Source of the DNA: Lactifluus volemus
Taxonomy: Eukaryota > Basidiomycota > Agaricomycetes > Russulales > Russulaceae
Length of the DNA stretch: 64,000 nt
NCBI GenBank assembly: GCA_022376515.1
Contig: WTXI01000053.1
Span: 124,001 to 188,000 of the forward strand
Direction: 5' to 3'
Positions within the stretch are counted from its first letter, which is position 1, and every line of letters starts with the position of its first letter. Both the position numbers and the translations under genes were made by a program. Under the pieces are notes generated by a model, which worked only from the letters and a program-made list of their open reading frames with translations, was not told the DNA's origin and made no database searches. Shown piece after piece: positions 11,872-22,867 of the stretch.

Positions 11872-13515
11872 CCATGGACACCCATAGAAAGAGATGCATT
11901 GTACCATGATTTAATCTAGGCAGTGTAGACAAGGCCCAAAAATGTAGCCCTTGGTAGATTCTGTGAAACGTATGTTGGGCACTGACATCAACAAGAGCTG
12001 GAGGTTATCTGTAAATTGAGATCACCAAACAACACCTCCACTATATACACAGCCCCAACAAAGTCGATGTGGACATACCTATGACTGATATCAGTATTGA
12101 TTCTTCTCCTGTAAGTGTATCCGCACCTACCATCCAGATAGATGTGCCGGCTTTGCTGAGCCTTCAGGCTTTTATTCCCGAGCCGACTGCCAAACCCGCC
12201 CTTTCGTGTCGATCTGGTAGACCGCACGCATGCTTACATAGTCTCAGCAACGGCCAACTAACTCGAAACGTGCACCGCCCTGACCACTCAAGCGGGAGGG
12301 GGTGGCCGCAGCGCAGCGCCCGACAGCCTATGGGCCAGCTGGGACAACTCGGGGGAGGCGGTGGAGGCAGTGGCGGCAGCCAAGCGGGTAACGCAGGAGC
12401 GGAGCATCTGTAGCCGAGACTAGTAAACGCCCCTCACGATTGTCATAGGGGGCTCTAGCGTTCACCGATAAACTCCTGTTAGGCTCCGCCAGCATGCAGT
12501 GTGTTTCTTGACTGTTGAGCTCTTCCTCTCTATCCCTGGAGAGCTATTCCGAGTCCCAGAAATGGGCATGTTCATATGCGTGCCCCACGTGGCACGTGCG
12601 CATCACGGCCACGAGCGCGGACTCGGATGTGGGAAGAGCTCATCGCGTCATCCAACAGTTCAAGAAATTACAAGAACTACCAGTGCCCACTGACACTTTC
12701 GTGAATACGTCCTACATAAAACGCCAAGCGCGCCTCTGCGCAGCGCTGATGAGCGTCCCACAAAGCTGGACGTACACTGGCAGACCCGGCTACAGTAGGT
12801 GCCAGTGGAATGTTTCTCTCTCGTGCGTTGTTTCCTCTTCCAACGACCTTCCAACGACTACCAGACAAGCACACGTGGCGATTAACTCACTGACTGTTAG
12901 GGGGGTTGCACAGCAGGCGGACGCCGCTGGTGTGGCGAGTCTGCTGCTCCCGTGTCGCCTCTGCCTTCTGGTGTTGCACTGGTTGTACATCTACTTGAGC
13001 CGATAAGTTCATGTACACCTATAGAAAACATCAAGTCCCTTTTTTTTTTGCTTAGTTAACTAATTAGTTGTCGTGCTGGTGATGCACATTGGCAGTCCCG
13101 CCTCTCGCGCAGATCGAACGGCCGTTTCTGGGCTGCAAGAGAGGTAACAGTTCTCGTTTTATCATTACCTTACACATCGTAATTGTTTTACATCGTAAAT
13201 ATTTCGAACAGACGACAGTGTTGATTTGTCCCTTTTCGTTTCCCCCTTCTCGCGTGACTTTGTCTTCAATTTCGTTATCGCGCGTTGTCTCGTTTTCCCT
13301 CGGAGCCGCCTTGATCTCAACTTTATTAGATCCTTCGAAAAGACCACTTGTAAGAGCATCTGATTGTCCCATTGTTTTTCTCCTTTCATGCGTGATCTCC
13401 TTTTCCTCTCGTTATCGCCTCATTATCGCTTAGGAGCCTCAGTCTCAACTCTACCAATGACTAGAATATGGTGGTCGTCATGAACAGCCACCAATTAGCT
13501 CCATTGCTGCAGCAC
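11872..13515. other. Intergenic with weak ORFs
   Basis: Plus-strand ORFs at 12069-12413 and 12515-13006 have no recognisable domain. The first ends in a Gly/Ser-rich low-complexity run (about 12350-12390), the second in a hydrophobic stretch. The segment 13160-13440 is pyrimidine-rich and resembles the LTR-like repeats in composition, but I could not align it convincingly. Confidence 0.35.
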
Positions 13516-15015
13516 TCACATGTTTAGACTCGGAGCCGGGGGTTCATCGAGCATCGAACGATCCACCAAGCGCAGGCTGACGGGATGGCCTGCTACTTGT
13601 CGCTCATTTAGAAATCTGGTAAATGTCTCCTGAATATCGCTTCCTCCAGAATATTCAACCTCCTCAAGGTTCGGAAGAAGCTCCAGTGGTGGCTCTCCAT
13701 CGCGAGATGGTAAGGAACTGAAGATTTCGCTGAAGAGGTCATCTAATTCATCTTGCACACGAATGGCCTTCACATTGGTGAGCGGCCTAAGAAGTTCTCG
13801 CCACTGACGTCGATCAATACAGTCGTGCAATGACCATGGTCGTAAGTGCGCTTCATATCTGAAAGTGACTTGCTCGACAACAGAAAGTATGGGTGAAAGT
13901 GTACCAAAGAATTGCGCCGCAGACACAACCTGCCAGTCGAGGAATCCGCAAAGGTTTTTAAACAACAAGAAAGAGGCCTTCCGAGGGACCCCATATATGG
14001 AAACGTCAAACTCGCCGAATGTTACCTGGACAGCGGTAAATGTGAGGTTCTCGGAAGTTTGCATAAACTGCAAGAAGCATGGCAAAGTAATGGTGAGGCG
14101 ATCAAAAGTACCAACACGCAGGATGCTGAGGGATGGGGCGCTGATCCGAGAAACAAGATGTTCCAAATATCTGACTGTACCTCGGAAAAAAAACTGGCGT
14201 AGGTTAGGAAGTGTGGTCATGTCCGGAGTTTGGCGCGACTGCCATTCAACACCGACGTTTGGAATAAGGGATTCAAAGTCAATGGACAGTTTCTCCAGCT
14301 GGAGCATAAGCATAAGTCGGGAGTGTATATAACTTGGAGGGAAATAGGCGGATATAGTGACATCCTTAAGCTCAAGAGTGACGAGTCTCGTGATACTCGT
14401 TGTGAGTAAGGATGATCCAATTGGAAGGGAAGCCCTCGACAGTGTGAGGTGGCGTAGATTGGGCGCTTGAAACGTCATAGGAAGGTCCACCGCGACTTGG
14501 GTCCAAGAATAGATATTCATTTGTTCCAGAATTGGGAATTTATCATCCATAACCCTGACGAACTTCCCCACAACATTTGGGGGCCCCCAAAGGTCAATGC
14601 GACGAACGCGATCACGGTGCGAAAGTGCAAGCAATAAACCCGATTCATCTTCTGCTGTTATCTCCCGATTTTTGTGATAATGGATGATGAGTGGTAGAGG
14701 TGGTGAATGTGCGAGCATGTCCGCTACAGGCACGCCATTGGTGCAGTTGAGATGAAGGTCGAGCCGGGATGGTGATTCAAGAATAAGATTTCGCCATCGT
14801 CGACAAATATGTGCCAGTCTGTACCACCAACGTTCACCTTCACATTCCTCTGGATTTTCCAGCCGATAGAAATAAAATATGTTGAGAAGCACGTCATTGT
14901 TGAGGAGATGGATAGGTGAGTCATGGTATCGTCTATTAATGCTAAACCCTATTGATTCGTTAGTTTGTGAGCAGATCGGGGAACACAACGATTTGGAACT
15001 CACAGGTTGGCTCAT
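13516..15015 (-). CDS. F-box/LRR-like protein
   Basis: This is an intronless ORF of 499 codons. Near residues 33-85 it has the F-box pattern of agaricomycete proteins (SPIHLLNNDVLLNIFYFYR, then WYRLAHICRRWRNLILESPS, DLHLNC). The rest is a leucine-rich array of irregular repeats (FQAPNLRHLTLSRASLPI, LVTLELKDVTISAYFPPS, APSLSILRVGTF, LLPNLEEVEYSG). Proteins of this kind dock substrates to an SCF ubiquitin ligase through Skp1; the target is unknown. The family is very expanded in mushrooms. The gene lies convergent to STAND gene A and divergent from B. The context does not prove a link with the STAND genes. The start has an acceptable context and no upstream in-frame ATG is needed. Confidence 0.85.
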   Translation of the reverse strand: MSQPVSSKSLCSPICSQTNESIGFSINRRYHDSPIHLLNNDVLLNIFYFYRLENPEECEGERWWYRLAHICRRWRNLILESPSRLDLHLNCTNGVPVADMLAHSPPLPLIIHYHKNREITAEDESGLLLALSHRDRVRRIDLWGPPNVVGKFVRVMDDKFPILEQMNIYSWTQVAVDLPMTFQAPNLRHLTLSRASLPIGSSLLTTSITRLVTLELKDVTISAYFPPSYIHSRLMLMLQLEKLSIDFESLIPNVGVEWQSRQTPDMTTLPNLRQFFFRGTVRYLEHLVSRISAPSLSILRVGTFDRLTITLPCFLQFMQTSENLTFTAVQVTFGEFDVSIYGVPRKASFLLFKNLCGFLDWQVVSAAQFFGTLSPILSVVEQVTFRYEAHLRPWSLHDCIDRRQWRELLRPLTNVKAIRVQDELDDLFSEIFSSLPSRDGEPPLELLPNLEEVEYSGGSDIQETFTRFLNERQVAGHPVSLRLVDRSMLDEPPAPSLNM

Positions 15016-16444
15016 TTAGACGTTGGACGGGCCTTTCTATGAGAGGATACATCATGGTAAAGCAGCAACTTGGACCAATGTCCTTGGCCCCTGACGCGTC
15101 TGGCGGCCTGAGCCGAAGGCGCTGACATCAGAATTGACGCTACGTCATCTTTCTTCCAGCCCCAGCACCTCTTGTCAACTTTTTTAAAACTGTCCCTGGC
15201 ACACCCGCAAAGTTATATCGAATCTTCCCTCGACAGACAGATTACCATCCAGCAAGAGGCGCTTTCACGCACGACATTTCGGGCAAAGCTAAGGCCCATG
15301 AGAAGCCGGTGATGCAGATTGCAGAGCGACGAGGATAGCAGTGATTGATAAGGTGTCACTGGTGTGTCTTGTAAGGTTCCGTTTTTGTGAATACATGTCC
15401 GTCTGATTATGGGCTCTTCAGACATGCCCCACATTTGCGAAGACTCGGACGCGCACTCTAGAGGTGGATTTTGCAGCATACACCTCAGACACTATCGACG
15501 ATATCAGGCCTGGAACGCATATATATACTCATGAAACAATGCGGACAAACTCGTTATGGTCGCATCTTGTACGTCATCCCGGCGCCCTAGACTTGTATAG
15601 AAGGCGAGCCCAACGTTCTCGAACAATGGATCCGGTCTTGGTTAAGAAGGGTCGTCGCCGGGACTAAGGAAGGGAGGTGACTCATTGTGAACGATGAGCC
15701 CGGTATATTTTCACTTAGTGAGAACACTGAGAAGAGAATGTATTCAAAGTATACCTATTCATATATTCTACCCATCTGACTGACGTGAAGGCACGGATAC
15801 ATACAAATATATTATGATTTGTGGTACGTACGGGATCACTGCTAGCCAGCGACCGTCACGGTCGTCCACTCTCAACCTCCCACTCTATCCGCTATTGCAA
15901 TTAGCCTTGGACCAGATATTTGCGCAGTGGAACGCTTCTCACATGCCCTAGTTCAGACCTCGCTCAGCTCTGGATTATCTGCACCGTGAACTTAAAAACT
16001 CCGACGATAAGCGACAAGTTGAATTTTCATCCATGTTGCTAAATATCACGATTTCTACCAAAACTACACACGGAATATGCTTGTATGTGATACTAGATGC
16101 CATATATCGAGTTGTGTGGCGATTGAGTAAGAATTGAGTGAGTGATCAGATCCGTCGAGGAACCCTGGCCCGGGGGCCCCAGGTTATACCTCCGACGGTC
16201 CAGGGCTCCAGGTCTTTTCTCACAGTTCCAGCTTGCGAAGGAGGGGCAGATAATACAGGATTGCGGGCCTCTCACGATCGATGCCTGTTTTTTCGTGTTT
16301 GTTCGCGGGTGAGGATAAGTAAAGGTGAGCCTAGCTGCATTTCGACGACGCGACAAGTCAACAACAGGTGGTTCCAAATGGCCGGGTCACAAGATACGGG
16401 GATCAGTCATCTTCCAATTCCAATTCCAACCCTGCTATATCATC
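15016..16444. other. Intergenic, upstream region of STAND gene B
   Basis: No convincing gene. Short ORFs such as 15213-15479 and 16093-16377 lack motifs. The sequence just before 16440 shows no similarity to the region before the sister gene C. Confidence 0.4.
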
Positions 16445-19400
16445 ATGTCCATCAATCCCTGTCCAGAGCTACAATCTCTCTTTGAGACTGCCTTGAATCA
16501 ATACAAAAACCAAGCGGGCGTGAACCTACTCGAACATCAACTGGCCCTCAGGCTCACCAGCTGCGACGATATTGATTCTGCTATCACAATCCTCCAAGAA
16601 CAAGCAGAGGCGTTCCGTACATTTCGAGATGACAACGGAAAGGTGATGATGTGGTTAAACCGGACTGTTCACGTCCTTTATGATCTATCAAATGGAGTCC
16701 TTGGTCACGGTGCAGGCATTGGTTTGGTACGCACTCCTTGACTCGCATAGCTGCTATTGTTCGATAATCCTAATTCTGCAGACATTCCCACCTGCAAAGG
16801 CAATCTGCGCTGGAATCGGCATACTTCTTACTGTATGTTCTCTTTATCTTCACCGAGATTTCGTGACATTGGTGGCCATAGGCGATAAAGGATGTTAGTG
16901 CGAGTTACGATGCCCTTATCGATCTCTTCGAATCCATCGAAAGCTTTCTTAGACGGCTCGATATCTACACCAAGATCCCATCTAACCCGGCGATGACTGA
17001 GATAATCGTCAAGATTCTCATCGAAGTACTCTCTACCCTTGGCCTTGCGACAAAACATGTAAGGCAAGGACGCCTGAGTGAGCTCATGATTTTCCCTGAT
17101 AAGATTCTTATTGGCTCAAAGTATCATAGAGAAATTTGGAAAGAAGTTGCTGGGAGATAATGAGGTCGAAGCGGTGCTACAAAGATTAGACCGGCTAACC
17201 CAAGAAGAAGCTCGAGCCACAGCTGCACAGACCCTACAAGTTGTGTATGGTCTCGTCAAAAACCTGAATGGTGCGCAGGCTCGTTCACTTGTGCCAGTGG
17301 CTCGTTCGCTTATCAATATCGCACATTGTGTCTAGATGGCAAGGCCGTAGCGGACGATTTCCATCAAACTCTAGGTATGTTGGCACTTTCGATAGTATCG
17401 CACAATTGAAACTGAGGGTGGTATTAGTACTCATACAGCAAATCGCAAGTGACTTGAACAAACCAAACCGTGCATTCAATTTTCAGCTTGTTCGTTTCTG
17501 GAGACTAATACTACGTCGTAGGCGACCAGCTGCAGGAGAGCTTCGGGCGATGGCTTTCCCGATCTAGATCCGTCCGTCAATGATAATCTCGCACGGGACG
17601 CTCACCATGAGGGAACTGCCGAATGGTTTATCCATGGCCACACTTTCCAAGAATGGAAAAGGACGGGTTCGCTGTTGTGGGTTCGTGGTAATCGTACGCA
17701 CATTACACGCCTGTTTCCTTCGCTGCTCTGACGAGGACCCGCCTTGACAGCTGGCTGTGGAAAGAGCGTTCTCTGGTACGTACGCATCCTCTCGCCTATT
17801 TGAGGATTGATATCAACGCTTTGTATTAGCTCCACAGTTACTCGAGACATCAAAAGGATGTGTCTCGCAGGATTAGCCTCGCTAGCTTATTTTTATTTCG
17901 ACTTTAAAGACACGTCAAAGCAGAGCGCTCGCGCCTTACTCACTTCCATCCTCATTCAAATTTCTACTCAATCCGATGCTTGTTGCACCATCCTTTCGCG
18001 GCTGCGTTCAGCGTACAAAGACGGCTCAGAACAACCCAGTGATGAAGCGATGAGAGAATGTTTGAAGGACATGCTGACAACTCCTCAGCAAGGCCCGATA
18101 TTCATTGTCGTTGATGCCCTTGACGAATGCCCTCAAAGTGCCGGAACGCCATCACCTCGAGAGCGCGTCCTGAAGCTCATGGAGTGGCTTGTGAACCTGC
18201 ACTACCCACACCTACATATTTGTGTCACAAGCCGTCCGGAGGCGGACATCCAAGCTGCTTTTGAGGAATTGGCATCTCATACGGTCTCCCTTCATAGCGA
18301 AACTGGACAAACGGATGATATCAACAAGTGTATCGAATTCTTCATCAATTCGGACCCTAAAATGCGCAAATGGAGAAGGCAAGACCAACAACTCGTGATC
18401 ACCAAGCTCTGTGAACGAGCTGGCGGAATGTGAGACACTTTCAGCCACTGCCACTGTGACGTCAGCTCACGTGATGACCATGACATAACTTAGGTTTCGA
18501 TGGGTGTGGTGTCAACTGGACAAGCTCCGACGTTGTCTTCCACAGCGTATTCGTCGAGCTCTGGACGAATTACCCAACACGTTGGATGAGACGTATGAGA
18601 GAACTTTACTGGATATAGATGAGGAAAAGTGGGAGTTTGCCCACCGTCTGTTCCAGTGTGTCACAGTGGCGTCTCGTCCACTTCGCGTCGAGGAGCTTGG
18701 CGAGTTTCTTGCGTTCAATTTTGATGCGGAGGGAAGACCTATATTTGAAGAGGACTGGCGGCCTGAAGATGCAGCAAGTGCGGTTTTATCTACTTGCTCG
18801 AGCATGATCTCGGTTATCGAGGCGGATAACGGTCGGGTTGTCCAATTTTCGCATTTCTCTGTCAAGGAGTTCTTGACCTCGACCCGGATCGCAAGAGGAC
18901 CGCTCTCACTGTTCTTCGTTTCCCTCGAACTGTCACATACGATGGTCGCACAAGCATGCCTTTTCATTCTACTCCTGTTTGAGAATCACGTCACCGAGAA
19001 TAACATCAAGGAGTTTCCCCTGGCTCATTATGCTGCCAAACACTGGGTCGGCCATGCGAAGCTTTGGTGTGTGTCACCCCATGTGGAACATGACATGAAA
19101 CAACTCTTCAATCCTGACAAGCCCCACTTTGCAGTATGGAGACGGATATGCGACTTGGACTACGATCCGTTTTCAATGGACTTCTTTTCAGGAAAAGGAG
19201 GTCCATTATACTATTCCGCACTGTTTGGCTTCTATGAAATTGCAAACTGGCTAATCACCACATGCTCCCAGGATGTAAACGTGCGAGGTGGCTCGTATGT
19301 GACGCCGTTGATAGCTGCATCTACAAAGGGATTTCTCCAAGTTGTACAGTTATTACTTGAGCGTGGTGCCAATCCCAACCTCAAAAACGCTAACGGGAGC

Positions 19401-19931
19401 ACTCCATTAACTTTTGCATGTCGACAAGGCCATCTCAAGATTTCTCAATTACTGATCGAATACGGTGCAGATGTAAATTTCCGGAATCTCCTGGGAGTCA
19501 CCCCACTACAAAATGCATCAGGAGCGGGACATGTGGAGATTGCAACGCTACTTCTCGAGTCTAATGCAAATCCGAACCCCGAGCAGTTTTCGGGGTGGGG
19601 AAGGCCACCACTCTATGAAGCGCTGACCTATGGACATCCGCGACTCGTACAGCTGTTACTACACTATTCTGCGAACCCACATGCTCAGGACTCCAATGGC
19701 CAAACTCTACTACATATTGCCTCAAAGAATGGACACCTGAATACCGTGGAGCAGCTACTGGAGCTTGGTGCAAATGTACACGTGCGGGACAATTGCGAAC
19801 GGACACCATTCCAAGTGGTGTCGCAGAGTCCTGAGGACCTCGACAGCGTCCTTGCGCCCGAAGTAGAGCTGCAGAAAGATAAGGACGCAATCAGGGAACT
19901 ATTGTTGAAGTATGGCTCATCAAGAGATTAG
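16445..19931 (+). CDS. STAND protein B: Goodbye-NACHT-ankyrin, one-base frame problem
   Basis: Nine exons: 16445-16726, 16782-16832, 16882-17077, 17130-17270, 17336-17374, 17522 (or 17568)-17693, 17751-17775, 17830-18429 and 18494-19931. The Goodbye-type domain spans about residues 1-165 (CPELQSLFETALNQYKNQAG, FPPAKAICAGIGILL, AIKDVSASYDALIDLFESIE, FGKKLLGDNEVEAVLQRLDR). The NACHT module has P-loop GNPGCGKS and Walker B IFIVVDALDEC. It is followed by RPLRVEELGEFLAF, VVQFSHFSVKEFLTSTR and about six ankyrin repeats (TPLTFACRQGHLKISQLLIE, QTLLHIASKNGHLNTVEQLL). Against gene C, exon 6 carries one extra base between 17553 and 17567, which gives an early stop if the usual acceptor (exon from 17522) is used. 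An acceptor TCTAG at 17563-17567 would restore the frame and drop about 15 residues, giving 965 aa. It may therefore be functional in altered form or a fresh pseudogene. Confidence 0.78.
17553..17568 (+). other. Extra base / alternative 3' splice site in STAND gene B
   Basis: Gene C reads CTCTCCCCCCCAGATCCG here, while gene B reads CTTTCCCGATCTAGATCCG, one base longer. With exon 6 from 17522 the summed coding length is not a multiple of three; with exon 6 from 17568 it is. The change both breaks the frame and creates a TCTAG acceptor-like site. Confidence 0.7.
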
Positions 19932-20290
19932 ACCCAAGCTTGACGCCGCTGATGCGCAGTAGGGGTAGTAGTAAGTATCCACCTTTTTTCCTTGGTAGAC
20001 GTCAAGCCTGATATCATCCAAGCAGCCGCGACCACCATTCGTTCCACTTCATGATCGCAACGTTTTTCTATATGTGGGGAGGTCCTGAGGGCAGTATGAT
20101 GTATTTATGATCGGTTACCAGCAATCAGGCTGTGTGGATTGTACTGTATTATGGTATTGGTCTCGCTTTCTTGTATAATTATCTTGATAAGAGGATCTGG
20201 AGAGAGGTACACTAACCCCCATCCAAGCTCTGACGTCTTCCAAGTAGTATCATTCATTATATTCGATTCCGAGTTGGCCATAGAACTCGC
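19932..20290 (+). repeat. Duplicated 3' flank, STAND B copy
   Basis: Downstream sequence shared with 26397-26732 after gene C, for example GATCGGTTACCAGCA, TATTATGGTATTGGTCTCGC, TTGTATAATTATCTTGA and GATTCCGAGTTGGCCATAGA. Similarity stops abruptly after CCATAGA, marking the 3' end of the B/C duplication unit. A minus-strand ORF overlaps it but appears to be a shadow. Confidence 0.8.
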
Positions 20291-21839
20291 GGCGGATCCA
20301 ATAAATGGAAGAAATCCCAAAGAGATTCGTGAGCAATCAAAAGTCAAAAGTGAGGCGGATGACAAAAGCACAGGTGTGTGTACTACTAGGAAAGAGAGAA
20401 ATGAACAGAGTGAAGAAGGTAAAAACAACCATGGATTACAGCACTAGTCTTCTCAGTAATACCGTTACGATTATGACACGCACTCGCGAGACTTTACAAC
20501 TGCTGCCGGGGTCTTGCGTTGCGCACTCAAGGCTTTTGTTTTTTTTAAAATATCAGCATTTATATCCCGCAACATGTAGCTATGACAAGAAGCAGTCCCC
20601 GGGGATACAGGATTGGATCAGGCGGCGGAGGGGAAGGAGGGTAAGGTGTGGCGTTGGGCTGGACGGAAGGGGTGGCAGGTGGAGCGCACTCAAGACTCTC
20701 TCTGCGCGTATACGCCACCCGTCACCCTTCCGGCTGATCTTCCCGACGCCACTGATACTCTCACGCACGACCAGCCAAAGGCCCCGTTGAAGATACGACA
20801 TCCTTGATCTCTTCAGCGGTGACTCCCACCACGTCCAAGTCGCAACAAGGTCGAGCGATAGCTGCGATGCCCTGAGCATTGACCGCACGACGACAGACCT
20901 GTAGCCGATCGACGATGATATCCGACAGTGGGAAGGGCACCTTGAGCAGCGTGACGACCTCGGAGTAATGCGGCGTCGGCGAGAACGTCGCGATGCGTAC
21001 CCGCACCGCCGAGCTGCCACTACCACCGCCACCGCTACTACCGCCATTTGCGCTGGCCGCGCCGACGCCACCAAGTCGGTATAAGACGACCGTACACGCT
21101 CCGGGGGTCTCCGAGTCGCTTTCGTCACCACCATCGTCGTCCCTGCCAGCGCGCGCGCCCCCCGCGGCGCCGTCAAACTCGCTCGCCGTCGACATACTAT
21201 GCCGATATAGTGGACGGCCGCTTTCTTTGTTCGGTCGATCAGCCCCGGGTGATTTAGACGCTGAGGGTGACCAGTGACATTGGATCGACGGCCTCCAGCT
21301 GCTTGTCCGGATTTCTCGTCTTCTTCTTTCCACGGGTTCACACAACGAGAACCTCAACAACGCCCTCTTCAGGCTGGTTCCGTGATTGTCGCTGCTCGTC
21401 TGATAAGCCGAGAGAATTCATATGCCCCATAACGTTGCCTATGAGACCGTCATTAGAATCCTTGATCCATTCCCGCACAACCCAGGTGTAACTAAGAAGT
21501 CGGCTTTTTGGTGGGTGTATCGATGGCTACGAGAAGGATGAATACCGAGAACTGCAGTGAAAATATGGGCTCGTGTGTATGCAACATGGTGCGCTCGTAG
21601 ATTGATCCGAATGTTGTCCAGGACTGGCCTTGAATCTCATAAAAGACTGTCCTGTTGGGCGTGGTGTTCAAAAAAAATGAATTACTCATGGGAGATGACA
21701 AGGGAGACGAAGGAGGTGGCGATAACAGCTGGGTATCCCTCTTCTTGAAGAACCTGCCCAGGAACGTTTTCGGACCACTGGTTGGTGTTGAGTTGTTATT
21801 GGTCCGGGAATCATGGTCTTGCTGTAACAATCAATGATC

Positions 21840-21960
21840 AAACAACTGATTTGCGAGAGTGAATTCAAGGTGTGCTTGCCTTCCCTAGTTCCCCAGGCCT
21901 TCATATTTGACAAGTCAACTCCAAAAGCGATTAAATCTTCATATGTCAAAGGGGAATCAT
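21840..21960 (-). pseudogene. Relic peptide shared with 49.4-49.5 kb
   Basis: The minus strand encodes SPLTYEDLIAFGVDLSNMKA then WGTREGKHTLNSL. At 49400-49540 (minus) the same pattern reads AFEDRPFDLSNSNT then CGTREQLDFALADRL. The shared spacing (ED...DLSN...GTRE) suggests a decayed repeat-borne or multicopy gene fragment. The family is not identified. Confidence 0.4.
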
Positions 21961-22067
21961 CCCCAGTGCCCTTCATTATGCTTATATAGCCCTGGGCTAT
22001 ATAAACATATGAAGGGCACAGGCGATGATTCCCCTTCAACATTTGAAGATGAAGATGCTTTAATTGC
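21927..22067. repeat. Imperfect fold-back (inverted repeat)
   Basis: Two arms of about 65 bp are near-mirror copies: GGGGAATCATC, GTGCCCTTCAT and TTATATAGCCC on the left return in reverse complement on the right. The centre is a perfect 10-bp palindrome around a one-base loop (TATATAGCCC, T, GGGCTATATA) at 21983-22003. Both arms encode versions of the same acidic peptide (GTGDDSP.T.ED), so it arose by inverted duplication of a gene fragment and could form a long hairpin. Confidence 0.8.
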
Positions 22068-22455
22068 TATTAGCATGCGGCTGGTCCAAGGTCACGGAAT
22101 AGCAAAGTGAATGGGTTCGTGGTGATCATCGGTGCTGGCTCGATTACTCGGTAGAAGAATCTGGGCAGCAAGGGCCGCGTTGGAGCCCGATGCCTCGATG
22201 TGTTCGAGAGTAGCGAGCCCTACTATCTCAAGACCGTGTTTCTGAAAATTTGCTACTTTGACATCCGTGCCAGCATCGACGATGACATTTGTCATGACAT
22301 CATGAGCCTGAAGGTTATAAAAGAGGGATGACCATCCTCCGAGACGAGGCGGTGGAGGAAGGCGCGACAGAGGAGAAGAAAGCGACAGATGAGTGATCAG
22401 AATACATCGACACATCAGATCGGTTGGAGGGGGTGTGGCAGAGACCATGACCGTG

Positions 22456-22867
22456 CGAGAATGATGTAAGCGAGTGCGATCACGGTCACGGGATTGCGGA
22501 GGAACAAGCTGGACCTGCAAGTTCAATTCGACTTTGCAGGTGAAGGTCACACAAGAATTATTGATCGCGGGGCGTATGGAGGAGGATCGAGTGACAGTCG
22601 GAGCGAGGGACGTGAAAAGGGAAGGAGAGGGAGAAACTTCATGATGGTACTAGTAAGGGAATGAGGGACAAAGAAGAGAGTGGGATTCTATAATCTTCTA
22701 TCTGGCTTGTACAGGCGAAGAGTGGCAAAGAGTGAAGCGATCGACTCCCTCTTCTTGTGTTTCACTCGTCCTCACGACCACCTCCCAGTGCCTGAAACCG
22801 GAGGGTTGGGGCCGGGAATGATCTGGGCTAGCGCTCTACCGCCGGATGTACTATTACACGTACCATC
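22456..22867. other. Upstream region of STAND gene C
   Basis: No gene recognised. It is unrelated by eye to the upstream region of gene B, although the coding parts are near-identical. Confidence 0.4.

Larger units (their letters stand above)
20640..22455 (-). pseudogene. Decayed conserved hypothetical gene interrupted by an insertion
   Basis: Coding-like blocks run in order on the minus strand. They are DVMTNVIVDAGTDVKVANFQ, FQKHGLEIVGLATLEHIEA, SGPKTFLGRFFKKRDTQLL, WVVREWIKDSNDG, RVRIATFSPTPHYSEVV, LLKVPFPLSDIIVDRLQ, VTAEEIKDVV and LWLVVRESISGVGKISRKGD. They are broken by stops and frame changes. After EEGVVEVLVV a TGA falls where the reading continues TRGKKK, and a four-G run near 20785-20795 shifts the frame between EEIKDVVSST and LWLVV. 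A block of about 250 bp at 21830-22090 separates the N-terminal part from the rest and contains a fold-back repeat. The collinear blocks suggest one former gene of unknown function. Confidence 0.5.

Noticed and set aside
17681..17751. Non-canonical P-loop (VRAGCGKS) in STAND genes B and C
   Set aside because: It came from using the first GT (gtaatc). The next donor, gtacgc, gives GNPGCGKS in both genes and matches GRPGTGKT in gene A.
20105..20300. Minus-strand peptide SPDPLIKIIIQESETNTIIQY, also present at 26568-26700
   Set aside because: It occurs in both copies only because the 3' flanks of STAND B and C are duplicated; flanking non-coding bases are equally similar, so it is not evidence of a gene.
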